DNA from: Desulfobacteraceae bacterium | GTDB taxonomy: Bacteria; Desulfobacterota; Desulfobulbia; Desulfobulbales; Desulfobulbaceae | Assembly (NCBI GenBank): GCA_022837185.1 | Contig: JALHJD010000018.1 | Coordinates: forward strand, 1 to 21,154 | Length of the DNA: 21,154 nt | Reading direction: 5' to 3' | Shown: one piece after another, positions 9,710 to 18,044 of the stretch | Position numbering within the stretch: position 1 is the first letter of the stretch | Layout of the letters: every line of letters starts with the position of its first letter | Notes under the pieces: generated by a model | Seen by the model: the letters and a program-made list of their open reading frames with translations, nothing else | Databases searched by the model: none | Told to the model about the DNA's origin: nothing | Translations under genes and position numbers: made by a program

Positions 9710-11200
9710 TTATTTCGCCGCTTCCGGTTTGAGGTGGGGAAAGAAAATCACGTCCCGGATCGACGGAGAGTCCGTCAGCAGCATGACCAGCCGGTCGATG
9801 CCGATGCCCTCGCCCGCGGCCGGCGGCATGCCGTATTCCAGGGCCCGGATGTAGTCGTAGTCCAGCTCCGGGTGGACCTCTTCGTCCTCGCCCCGTTCGT
9901 CAATCTGTCTCTGAAACCGCTGCAGTTGGTCGTCCGGATCGTTGAGCTCGCTGAAGGCATTGGCGATTTCGCGGCCGGTGATGAACAGCTCGAAGCGGTC
10001 GGTCACCGTCGGGTCCTTTTCGTTGCAGCGGGCCAGCGGCGAGACTTCGGTGGGGTACGAGGTCACGAAGGTCGGGTTGACGAGCTTCTCCTCCACCAGC
10101 AGTTCAAACAGCTCGGTCTTGGCCTTTCCCGGGCCGGCATCGGGCTGCAGCTCAATCCCTTTTTCGGCCGCCAGCCCCATGACCGCCCGGTCGTCCTGCA
10201 GCACGGCGGGGTCGAGGCCGCCCACCTCGATCAGGGCCTGTTCCAGGGTATACCGCTTCCAGGGAGGCGCCAGGTTGACATGCTGTCCCTGGTAGGTCAG
10301 CTCCATGGAGCCCGTCACCTCGTCGGCCAGCCAGGAGATCATCTCCTCGGTCAGGTCCATGAGCTCCTGGTAGGTTGTGTAGGCCTGGTAAAACTCCAGC
10401 ATGGTGAATTCGGGGTTGTGCTTGGTGGAAAGGCCTTCGTTGCGGAAATTGCGGTTGATTTCAAAGACCTTCTCAAATCCGCCGACCAGGAGGCGCTTCA
10501 GGTACAGTTCCGGGGCGATGCGCAGGTAGAGGTCGATGCCCAGGGCCTTGTGATGGGTCTTGAACGGCTTGGCCGTCGCCCCGCCCGGGATGGCCTGCAT
10601 CATCGGCGTTTCGACCTCCAGGAAACCCCTGTTGGACAGAAATTCGCGGATCAGGCGGATGACGTCGACCCGCTTGCGGAAGGTCTCGCGCACCTCGGGA
10701 TTGACGATCAGGTCCACATAGCGCTGGCGGTAGCGGGTTTCGACATCGGTCAGGCCGTGGAATTTTTCCGGCAGGGGCCGCATGGACTTGGTGATCATTT
10801 CCAGGCGGTTGGCCTCGAGGGACAGTTCGCCGGTCCTGGTCTTGAACAGCCGGCCGTGGGCGCCGACAATATCGCCCACATCCCATTTCTTGAAGAGCTG
10901 GTATTCCTCCTTGCCCAGCATATCCTGCCTGGCGTAGATCTGGAGGCGGCCGGTCTCGTCCTGGATATGGAAGAATGAGGCCTTGCCGAATTTGCGCATG
11001 GACATGATCCGGCCGGCAACCCGGTAGGTATCGCCGTCTTCCTCGTACGATTCGGGCCCGAGAAACTCGCCGCGGGGCAATATGTCCGCTATGGGACAGG
11101 GATTCTTGAATTCATTGCTGAACAGCTTGACGCCGTTGTCGGCCAGCAAGCGGGCTTTTTCGCGGCGCTGGTTGATCAGGTTGCTGCTTTGAGTGTCCAT
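9710..11200 (-). CDS. lysS: Lysyl-tRNA synthetase, class II
   Basis: A 496-residue enzyme that charges tRNA-Lys. The N-terminal OB-fold anticodon-binding domain spans ~55-145 (VAGRIMSMRKFGKASFFHIQD). The class II catalytic core follows, with motif 2 around FRNEGLSTKHNPEFTMLE and motif 3 GEGIGIDRLVMLL near the C-terminus, ending DVIFFPHLKPEAAK. The length is normal for bacterial LysS. The start at 11200 fits the family N-terminus, although no strong ribosome binding site precedes it. It lies 52 bp after the MetE-like gene and ahead of lolC and lolD, a lysS-lolCD order seen in several deltaproteobacterial genomes. Confidence 0.96.
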   Translation of the reverse strand: MDTQSSNLINQRREKARLLADNGVKLFSNEFKNPCPIADILPRGEFLGPESYEEDGDTYRVAGRIMSMRKFGKASFFHIQDETGRLQIYARQDMLGKEEYQLFKKWDVGDIVGAHGRLFKTRTGELSLEANRLEMITKSMRPLPEKFHGLTDVETRYRQRYVDLIVNPEVRETFRKRVDVIRLIREFLSNRGFLEVETPMMQAIPGGATAKPFKTHHKALGIDLYLRIAPELYLKRLLVGGFEKVFEINRNFRNEGLSTKHNPEFTMLEFYQAYTTYQELMDLTEEMISWLADEVTGSMELTYQGQHVNLAPPWKRYTLEQALIEVGGLDPAVLQDDRAVMGLAAEKGIELQPDAGPGKAKTELFELLVEEKLVNPTFVTSYPTEVSPLARCNEKDPTVTDRFELFITGREIANAFSELNDPDDQLQRFQRQIDERGEDEEVHPELDYDYIRALEYGMPPAAGEGIGIDRLVMLLTDSPSIRDVIFFPHLKPEAAK

Positions 11201-11252
11201 GGCTGGTGTTCGTTAAAAGAGATGAAATGGTTGATGCGGCATGGGGCCGCGG

Positions 11253-12362
11253 TTACAAAAATTTCCCCCGCAGGGCGGCGGAGACCTCATGGGTGAGTTC
11301 CAGCACCCTGGCAGCCAGTTCAGGTGACAGGGAGCCCGTGCCGCAGCTCGGGGTGATCAGGGTCTGGCGGAGAATGTCCGCCTTGCCGCGTTCGGGCATG
11401 GTGACGGTGTCCATCTGCGTTTCCCAGAGGCTGCACAGGGAGTCGGGGGTCTCCTTGCGGATGCTTTCTTCACTGGAGGTCGGCACCCCGCCCCAGGCAA
11501 GGATTCCGCCCCGGTCAAGAAAGGCGTGCAACTCGCGGCCGAGGGGGGCGATCCGGTCGAAATAGCCGTAGGCGTCGAAACTGAGGATGTCGATGTCCGA
11601 CCCCAGCAGCGTTTCCCAGTCGGTGTTGGCGCAGACATGGATTCCGGCCAGGCCCCCGGCCAGGTGGACGGCGGTGACCACTTCGTTGATCATGTCCCTG
11701 ATCTCGTCGGTGCTGACGCTGATAAAGGCCGAGGAGCCGAGGCCCGCCAGGGCGGGCTCGTCAATGAAGAGCAGGACGGGCCGGCCGCTGCATTCCCCCA
11801 GCAGCCTGGCCTGCCAGGCCGCTTTGAGGGCGAGGGCCTTGATCACCATGTCGCGGATGGTCGCGTCGAAGTAGCCGGCGCGGCCCTCGCTGTCCTTGAT
11901 TCCGGTCAGCATGGTGAACGGTCCGGTGACCTGGCCCTTGACGGCTTTGACATTTTGGGCCGCGGCCAGGGCGCGCAGGCGCTCGGCCAGCAGGTACAGC
12001 CCCGCGGCCCGTTCCCTGCTCACCGTAAATCCCGACTTGTCCAGGGCCTCGGGATTGCCGACGGCGGCAAGGTAGTCTTCGTAAAAGGCCAGCATGGCTC
12101 CCTCAAAGTCGGGGCCGGAGATATCGAAGAAAATTCTGCCGTCCGGGCCGCCGGGGTCCTGTTCCTTGATGCAGGGGATGTTCTCGGCAAACTGCGGCAG
12201 CATCCTTTCCATCGGGTTGGACGGCAGCTGGGGCCAGAGAGGTATTTCCGGCGTTGCCTGCAAAATCCAGTCAAGGGCTGTTTCGTGGCTGTCCAGCGGC
12301 AGACTCCCGATCAGGACGGGCAGGCCGTCGGCGCTGAATCGGCCGGAACCGGCTGTGGTCAT
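11253..12362 (-). CDS. Core-MetE-like methionine synthase (catalytic domain only)
   Basis: A 369-residue protein of the MetE C-terminal / UroD-like TIM-barrel superfamily. It lacks the N-terminal half of canonical ~750-residue MetE. Zinc-ligand equivalents are visible: His242 and Cys244 in GIHVCANTDW, and Cys340 in TPSCGTGSL. The glutamate ligand position appears to be Asp263 in ILSFDAYG, and the conserved acidic loop is FIDEPAL (Glu202). Short 'core-MetE' proteins in anaerobes and archaea are thought to take methyl groups from a corrinoid protein rather than methyl-tetrahydrofolate, which would suit this host. The start at 12362 has GAGGTG 10 nt upstream. Its leader carries an unusual RNA fold (12406-12496). 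An alternative is another methyltransferase of the same superfamily; the exact substrate is not proven. Confidence 0.75.
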   Translation of the reverse strand: MTTAGSGRFSADGLPVLIGSLPLDSHETALDWILQATPEIPLWPQLPSNPMERMLPQFAENIPCIKEQDPGGPDGRIFFDISGPDFEGAMLAFYEDYLAAVGNPEALDKSGFTVSRERAAGLYLLAERLRALAAAQNVKAVKGQVTGPFTMLTGIKDSEGRAGYFDATIRDMVIKALALKAAWQARLLGECSGRPVLLFIDEPALAGLGSSAFISVSTDEIRDMINEVVTAVHLAGGLAGIHVCANTDWETLLGSDIDILSFDAYGYFDRIAPLGRELHAFLDRGGILAWGGVPTSSEESIRKETPDSLCSLWETQMDTVTMPERGKADILRQTLITPSCGTGSLSPELAARVLELTHEVSAALRGKFL

Positions 12363-12405
12363 TCTATTGCACCTCGCGGGAAGAACTTTGGGAATCGGTT
12401 TATGT

Positions 12406-12496
12406 TGTGATTACCGACCGCAGCGGCGGAAGATGCACCCGAATCAGGGGTTGTGTTCCAGGCTCGGTAAAAGAGTCGACCAATGGGGTAATCACA
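12406..12496 (-). promoter_or_regulatory. Riboswitch-like structured leader of the MetE-like gene
   Basis: In the transcript, TGTGATTACC (12496-12487) pairs perfectly with GGTAATCACA (12415-12406) to close a 71-nt domain. Inside are ACCC/GGGT and CCGC/GCGG hairpins, giving a three-way junction. An alternative helix, TTACCGA (12470-12464) with TCGGTAA (12417-12411), would use the same 3' strand and exclude the closing helix. The start codon is 43 nt further on. No known riboswitch consensus was recognised, so function is inferred from architecture and the methionine-related gene. Confidence 0.35.
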
Positions 12497-12519
12497 TTCC
12501 GTTCCAAAGAAAAATCTTA

Positions 12520-12549
12520 ATAATTAGTGCGAAGACGGTGTTATGTCAA
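12520..12549 (-). promoter_or_regulatory. Candidate sigma-70 promoter of the metE-like/lysS/lolCD operon
   Basis: Minus strand: TTGACA (12549-12544, perfect), an 18-bp spacer, then AATTAT (12525-12520, 4 of 6). The -35 box overlaps the stop codon of the upstream methyltransferase gene. Transcription would start near 12513, just ahead of the structured leader. Confidence 0.45.
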
Positions 12550-13832
12550 TTTTTTTCCAGCAGGGCGACGGATTCGATGTGATGGGTCTGCGGGAACATG
12601 TCGACCGGGGTGAGGGCGGTCAGGGAATAGTTCCCGTTCGTCAGGATGGCGAGGTCGCGCGCCAGGGTCGCCGGGTCGCAGGAGACGTAGAGTATTTTTT
12701 TCACGCCCAGGTTGGCCAGCAGGGCGGATTCGCGGGCAGCCCCGCTGCGGGGCGGGTCGAGCAGAACGAGGTCGAACGGCGGCCGGTGCCGCGGGAGACG
12801 CCGGAGGGCGGACAACACGTCGCCGGCGATGAACCGCGTGCCGGCAACGCCCGCCGCCTCGGCGTTGATTGCGGCGCGGGCGATGCTTTCCCTGTTCCAT
12901 TCCACCCCGGTCACCCGGGCGCCGGCGATGGCCAGGGGGACGGAAAAATTGCCCATGCCGCAGAAGAGGTCAAGGACACTGCTTCCCGCAACAGGTCCGG
13001 CCAGGGCCAGCACCAGACTGATCAGCCGGCTGTTCTGTTCGGCGTTGACCTGGGAAAAACAGCCGGGCGTCCAGGTCAGGAAAAAGGGGCGGCCGGCCGG
13101 GCCGGCGTCAAAGTCCTGGCGCAGCAGGCCCTGCCGCCGGCCGTCCCGGTCAAGGACCCCGACATCGTCAACGGAGCTGAGCGAATCGGCCAGGCCGGCA
13201 GCCAGGGATGGTTCGACGGTTTTTCCAGGGCGGGGGCGCAGCCGGACCAGGATCAGGTTGTCGGCGGGGCTGTGCAGGAGGTCAAGCTCGCCCATCGACT
13301 CCCCCAGGGCAGGCAGCAGAGGGGATCGGCTTATTTCCAGGAGGGCCCGGTTGAGGGGGGCGGTCGCCACAGGGCAATGGTCGACGGCGGCCAGCTCGTT
13401 GCTTTCATTTCTGCAGAAACCCATCGCTCCGGCCGGGGACAGCTTGAGCCGGAGCCGGCGGCGGTACTGCCAGGCCGAGGGGGAGGGCACCATGGGGCGC
13501 AGAACGGATGGGGAGAAGTCGATTTTACCGCGCCGCAGAGTTTCGAGGATGATTTCCATCTTGATCCGCTGTTGGGCGGCGGCGGCGATGTGCTGGAAAT
13601 CGCAGCCCCCGCATTGCGTATAGTACGGGCAGAGGGGCTGGACCCGGTCGGGGGAGGGGGCGAGGATCTCGACTGCTTCGGCGTCGATATGTCCCCGGTG
13701 TTTTTTTCTTTCCCGGTACAGGATCGTCTCGCCGGGCAGAACGAACCGGGCGAGAACGACCATGCCGTCCCGCCGCCGGCCGAGGCCGTAACCGCCGGCA
13801 ATTATTTTTTCGATGTGGACAGTTTCACCCAT
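12546..13832 (-). CDS. rlmD: RNA (uracil-5-)-methyltransferase, RlmD/TrmA family, 4Fe-4S type
   Basis: A 428-residue SAM-dependent enzyme that makes 5-methyluridine in RNA. An N-terminal TRAM domain (~1-60) precedes iron-sulfur cysteines C68, C74, C77 (CPYYTQCGGC) and C153 (DHCPV), the RlmD/RumA pattern. The SAM-binding motif is LDLFCGMGNFS (287-297). DPPRSG (359-364), catalytic nucleophile Cys385 in VSCDPATLARD and base Glu420 (THHIES) are present. Whether the target is 23S rRNA U1939, another rRNA site or tRNA cannot be told from sequence alone, so the symbol is tentative. The start at 13832 has no strong ribosome binding site. No terminator was found after it. Confidence 0.88.
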   Translation of the reverse strand: MGETVHIEKIIAGGYGLGRRRDGMVVLARFVLPGETILYRERKKHRGHIDAEAVEILAPSPDRVQPLCPYYTQCGGCDFQHIAAAAQQRIKMEIILETLRRGKIDFSPSVLRPMVPSPSAWQYRRRLRLKLSPAGAMGFCRNESNELAAVDHCPVATAPLNRALLEISRSPLLPALGESMGELDLLHSPADNLILVRLRPRPGKTVEPSLAAGLADSLSSVDDVGVLDRDGRRQGLLRQDFDAGPAGRPFFLTWTPGCFSQVNAEQNSRLISLVLALAGPVAGSSVLDLFCGMGNFSVPLAIAGARVTGVEWNRESIARAAINAEAAGVAGTRFIAGDVLSALRRLPRHRPPFDLVLLDPPRSGAARESALLANLGVKKILYVSCDPATLARDLAILTNGNYSLTALTPVDMFPQTHHIESVALLEKN

Positions 13833-14087
13833 TCGTGTTTACCATTTAAAAAACGGGAAAGGTGCGGTAAGCTGTTGTTTCGTCCTGCCGTAGGCTGTCA
13901 GGGACCCGGCTCGCCGGAATCATCAGGCCGTCAGTCGGCAGCCGGACAGCCGCTTTCCATGATGCCCTTCCGCTGACGGCGGGATGCGCCACGCTGCCGG
14001 TTTCAGCTTAGCGTGGAACGGGTCGGGGCGCAAGACACATATTGGAGCCTTCGGGCGGATCGGAAACAACCCGGTCAACAACCTTTG
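13833..14087. other. Divergent intergenic region (methyltransferase / response regulator)
   Basis: About 255 bp between two divergently transcribed genes. No coding sequence is supported. It contains an 8-bp inverted repeat, GCCGTCAG (13927-13934) and CTGACGGC (13973-13980), and an AT-rich patch beside the methyltransferase start (about 13840-13860). No clear sigma-70 or sigma-54 promoter for the regulator was recognised. Confidence 0.4.
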
Positions 14088-15443
<1,356 letters not shown>

Positions 15444-15541
15444 ACCGGCTGTTCCGGGGCCCTGCGGGGAACTGCTTCCGGTGGCGGGCGGGAAAAAAAT
15501 ATTGAATAATCGGTCAAAATCTTTTTTCGTAGGAAGACCTG

Positions 15542-15570
15542 TTGACGCGGTTTCCGGCTTGTGGTAGAAG
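15542..15570 (+). promoter_or_regulatory. Sigma-70 promoter of the aminotransferase gene
   Basis: TTGACG (15542-15547), a 17-bp spacer and TAGAAG (15565-15570), with a TGG extended -10 just before. Start near 15577 gives a ~93-nt leader. Confidence 0.55.
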
Positions 15571-15669
15571 CCCGATTTTACCCTGATTTTAGTGACTTTC
15601 GTGTACCAGTATATCAACGGGGGGTACGGTTCCCGGCCTCCCGGTTCAATAACGAACGGAGAACTTGCA

Positions 15670-16980
15670 ATGCGAACGGATATTGTCCATATCGGTGCGG
15701 GCGAGCTGACGTACGAGATCCGCAATATCGTCAACGTCGGTGAGAAACTGCAGAAACTCGGTGTTCCCGTCAACTGGGAGAATATCGGTGATCCCATCGC
15801 CAAGGGCGAGGATATTCCGTCCTGGATGAAGGAGATCGTCGTCGAAGCCGTTCGGGACAATGCCACTTACGGCTACAGCCCCACCAAGGGTATTCTGACC
15901 ACCCGCGAGTATATCGCCGAGCAGGTGAACAGCAGAGGGGGAACGCAGATCGACTCAGGCGACATCATCTTCTTCAACGGCCTGGGAGACGCGATCTCCA
16001 AGGTATTCGGATTCCTGAAGCGGACGGCGCGGGTGATCGTCCCGACACCCAGCTATACCACCCACTCGTCAGCGGAAGCAGCCCACGCCGGTGACCGGCC
16101 CGTTACCTATATCCTCGATCCCAACCACTACTGGTACCCCGACCTCGAAGATATCGAGAACCATATCAAGTACAACCCGGCCGTGGCCGGGATTCTGATC
16201 ATCAACCCCGACAACCCCACCGGCGCGGTCTACCCGGAGCACATCCTGCGGGACATCGTCAAAATCGCCGAAAAGAACGACCTGTTCATCATCTGCGACG
16301 AGGTCTACCAGAACATGACGTACAACGGCACCAGGGCGGTGCCGCTCTGCACGATCATCGGCGACAGGGTGCCGGCCATCTGCATGCGGGGCATTTCCAA
16401 GGAGATGCCGTGGCCCGGCAGCCGCTGCGGCTGGATCGAAGTGTACAACGGCCACCGCGACCCGATGTTCGAGAAGTATATCAATTCCATCGTCAACGCC
16501 AAGATGGTTGAAGTCTGCTCGACGACCCTGCCCCAGACCGTCCTGCCCAGGATCCAGTCCCATCCGGAATACCACGCCTACCTGGAGGAACGGATCAGGA
16601 GGTATGAGTGGTGCTCCAACGTGGCGTATGACATCCTGAAGGATGTCAAGGGATTGCTGGTGAACCGGACCAACGGGGCGTTTTACATGAGTGCGGCGTT
16701 CATCAACGGCACCCTGAACCACCGGCAGAGCCTGCCCATTGAAAATGAAGATGTCAGGAAATCGGTCGCGGAACTGGTCTCAGGGCCTGACGTGTCGCCG
16801 GACAAGAGGTTTGTCTATTATCTGCTGGCGTCAACCGGAGTCTGCGTGGTTCCGCTCTCCTCTTTCGCCACCGACCTGCAGGGATTCCGCATTACGCTGC
16901 TGGAACAGGACAAGGAAAGATTCATCGGGATTTTCAAGACCATCGCCGCGAGCATCAAGGCGTATATCGAGTCCGCGTAG
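15670..16980 (+). CDS. PLP-dependent class I/II aminotransferase
   Basis: A 436-residue fold-type I enzyme that moves amino groups between an amino acid and a 2-oxo acid. Landmarks: the substrate-binding YGYSPTKG (67-74), NPDNPTG (179-185), Asp210 (CDEVYQ) that pairs with the PLP ring nitrogen, and Lys244 in GISKEMPWPGSRCGW, which forms the Schiff base. The start at 15670 was chosen for the GGAG ribosome binding site 8 bp upstream; a longer frame reaching 15592 has none. The neighbours give no pathway clue, so the substrate (aspartate, alanine, aromatic or other) is open. It appears monocistronic with its own promoter, followed by a highly structured intergenic region. Confidence 0.88.
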   Translation: MRTDIVHIGAGELTYEIRNIVNVGEKLQKLGVPVNWENIGDPIAKGEDIPSWMKEIVVEAVRDNATYGYSPTKGILTTREYIAEQVNSRGGTQIDSGDIIFFNGLGDAISKVFGFLKRTARVIVPTPSYTTHSSAEAAHAGDRPVTYILDPNHYWYPDLEDIENHIKYNPAVAGILIINPDNPTGAVYPEHILRDIVKIAEKNDLFIICDEVYQNMTYNGTRAVPLCTIIGDRVPAICMRGISKEMPWPGSRCGWIEVYNGHRDPMFEKYINSIVNAKMVEVCSTTLPQTVLPRIQSHPEYHAYLEERIRRYEWCSNVAYDILKDVKGLLVNRTNGAFYMSAAFINGTLNHRQSLPIENEDVRKSVAELVSGPDVSPDKRFVYYLLASTGVCVVPLSSFATDLQGFRITLLEQDKERFIGIFKTIAASIKAYIESA

Positions 16981-16992
16981 CCTATATACTGA

Positions 16993-17020
16993 AGCGGGGA
17001 GCGGGGGAGCGGGGAGCGGA
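16993..17020 (+). repeat. Short G-rich tandem repeat
   Basis: Consecutive units AGCGGGG, AGCGGGGG, AGCGGGG and AGCGGA follow directly after the aminotransferase stop. The run is purine-rich on the plus strand, with four G-tracts. Confidence 0.7.
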
Positions 17021-17110
17021 AAGGGAGGAGTTTGCTCCGCCCTCGGCACGAAGTGCAATTACCCGGTCTTCCGTTTCGGGCGGAACGGGCTGACCAGTCA
17101 CGGGGGAAGC

Positions 17111-17170
17111 CCGCCCGGGAGGAGGCGGTGCTCCTCACAATTTAATTGTCTTCCGGGCGGTTGCTTTCTT
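17111..17170 (+). terminator. Three-way-junction dyad, possible terminator of the aminotransferase gene
   Basis: CCGCCCGG (17111-17118) pairs with CCGGGCGG (17153-17160). Nested inside are GAGGAG/CTCCTC (17119-17124 and 17131-17136) and ACAAT/ATTGT (17137-17141 and 17145-17149). A T-rich TTGCTTTCTT follows. The fold is more elaborate than a normal terminator and the U-tract is interrupted, so the role is tentative. Confidence 0.4.
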
Positions 17171-17196
17171 GACAACCTTTCAGCCCATTCTTAATG
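17169..17196 (+). promoter_or_regulatory. Weak candidate promoter for grpE
   Basis: A perfect TTGACA (17169-17174) is followed, after a short 15-bp spacer, by CTTAAT (17190-17195; 4 of 6 matches). No CIRCE operator was seen, and a CTTGAC/CCCATTCT pair at 17168-17191 is too closely spaced for a standard sigma-32 promoter. Confidence 0.3.
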
Positions 17197-17325
17197 TTGG
17201 CCATAAGTTATCCAAGAAAACGGTTTTCGTTTTCCATCATGTTGATTCCATTGAAGTCTTCATCACTGATGCCTGGACCGCGGCACTGCGTCCCGGCTCA
17301 TGCTGAGCTATGAAGGAGAGTGTTT

Positions 17326-17907
17326 GTGCCTGAAGAAAAAAATAATGTGCGGAACGAACCCGCCGGGGAAGAGGCTGCGCCTGCGGAGGAAATACAGCAG
17401 CAGTCCGGAAATTTCGCAGCCGAAGCCGAACAGCTTGAACACGACATCGACGCTCTTCGCCTGGAAGCGGAGGAAAACCGGGACCGGCTGCTTCGACTGG
17501 CCGCCGAATTCGAGAATTACAAGAAACGAATGACCCGGGAACGGGAAGTCCTGCTGAAATATGCCGGCGAGAACATTCTGCGCGAACTGCTGACCACGGT
17601 CGACAACCTCGACCGGGCCATTGAGCAGGCCACCGCAGATTCGGATAATCCCCGGCAGAAGCTCGATTCGATGCTCGAAGGGGTTGAGCTGACCAGGAAA
17701 GGGCTGCTGGCCACCCTGGAAAAATTCGATGTCACGCCCATCGACAGTATCGGCAAGAAATTTGATCCGAACGTGCAGGAAGCCATGGCCATGGAATCCA
17801 GCGCCGAAGTCCGGGAAAATCATGTGCTGCGCGAGTTCGTCAAGGGCTACCGGTTCAAGGACAGGCTCCTGCGCCCCGCCAAGGTGGTCGTTTCCAGCGG
17901 TTGCTGA
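17326..17907 (+). CDS. grpE: Nucleotide exchange factor GrpE
   Basis: A 193-residue co-chaperone that releases ADP from DnaK. An acidic, disordered N-terminus (rich in E, Q and A) leads into a long coiled coil (~35-95, including ENRDRLLRLAAEFENYKKR). The C-terminal beta domain carries the GrpE signature around FDPNVQEAM and ends with KVVVSS. The start is GTG at 17326, 7 bp after AAGGAG; an in-frame GTG at 17320 is too close to that ribosome binding site. It lies directly upstream of dnaK (137 bp gap). Neither hrcA nor dnaJ is adjacent. Confidence 0.93.
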   Translation: MPEEKNNVRNEPAGEEAAPAEEIQQQSGNFAAEAEQLEHDIDALRLEAEENRDRLLRLAAEFENYKKRMTREREVLLKYAGENILRELLTTVDNLDRAIEQATADSDNPRQKLDSMLEGVELTRKGLLATLEKFDVTPIDSIGKKFDPNVQEAMAMESSAEVRENHVLREFVKGYRFKDRLLRPAKVVVSSGC

Positions 17908-17973
17908 AAATGGGATGTTCTGTTTTTGACAGCCCGGACCGGACTTGACAACCGAGGTTTTATGCACATTATA

Positions 17974-18004
17974 CAATGAACGGCAGGCGCACCTGCCGTC
18001 ATTG
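17974..18004 (+). promoter_or_regulatory. Strong hairpin between grpE and dnaK
   Basis: CAATG-(A)-ACGGCAGG (17974-17987) pairs with CCTGCCGT-CATTG (17992-18004) around a CGCA loop: 13 bp with one bulged A. No T-tract follows on either side, so it is not a standard terminator. Just upstream are TTGACA (17945-17950) and TATACAAT (17970-17977), so it may sit at the 5' end of a dnaK transcript as an mRNA stabiliser or operator. Confidence 0.5.
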
Positions 18005-18044
18005 AAAGACAATATCAATTGAAATAATCAAGGAGCAGAAGATC

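Larger units (their letters stand above)
16981..17325 (+). other. Structured intergenic region between aminotransferase and grpE
   Basis: No gene is supported. It begins with a short G-rich tandem repeat (AGCGGGG units, 16993-17020). Next are a hairpin with GGG-a-GGAG paired to CTCC-g-CCC (17023-17042) and a GCAC-GAA-GTGC hairpin (17046-17056). A three-way-junction dyad spans 17111-17160. A TTGACA box lies at 17169-17174, and a 7-bp inverted repeat GAAAACG/CGTTTTC at 17216-17234. The region does not look like tRNA, SRP RNA or tmRNA. Confidence 0.5.

Noticed and set aside
12543..13976. Plus-strand frame of 477 codons over the RNA methyltransferase
   Set aside because: Antisense to a gene with full catalytic and Fe-S motifs; translation is low complexity.
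17086..17112. GGCTGACCAGTCA...GGAAGCC resembling the SRP RNA apical loop
   Set aside because: The conserved internal loops and GGAA-capped helix of SRP RNA are not formed; similarity is limited to a few bases.
17908..18044. Hairpin between grpE and dnaK as a Rho-independent terminator
   Set aside because: No T-tract follows the stem in either orientation.
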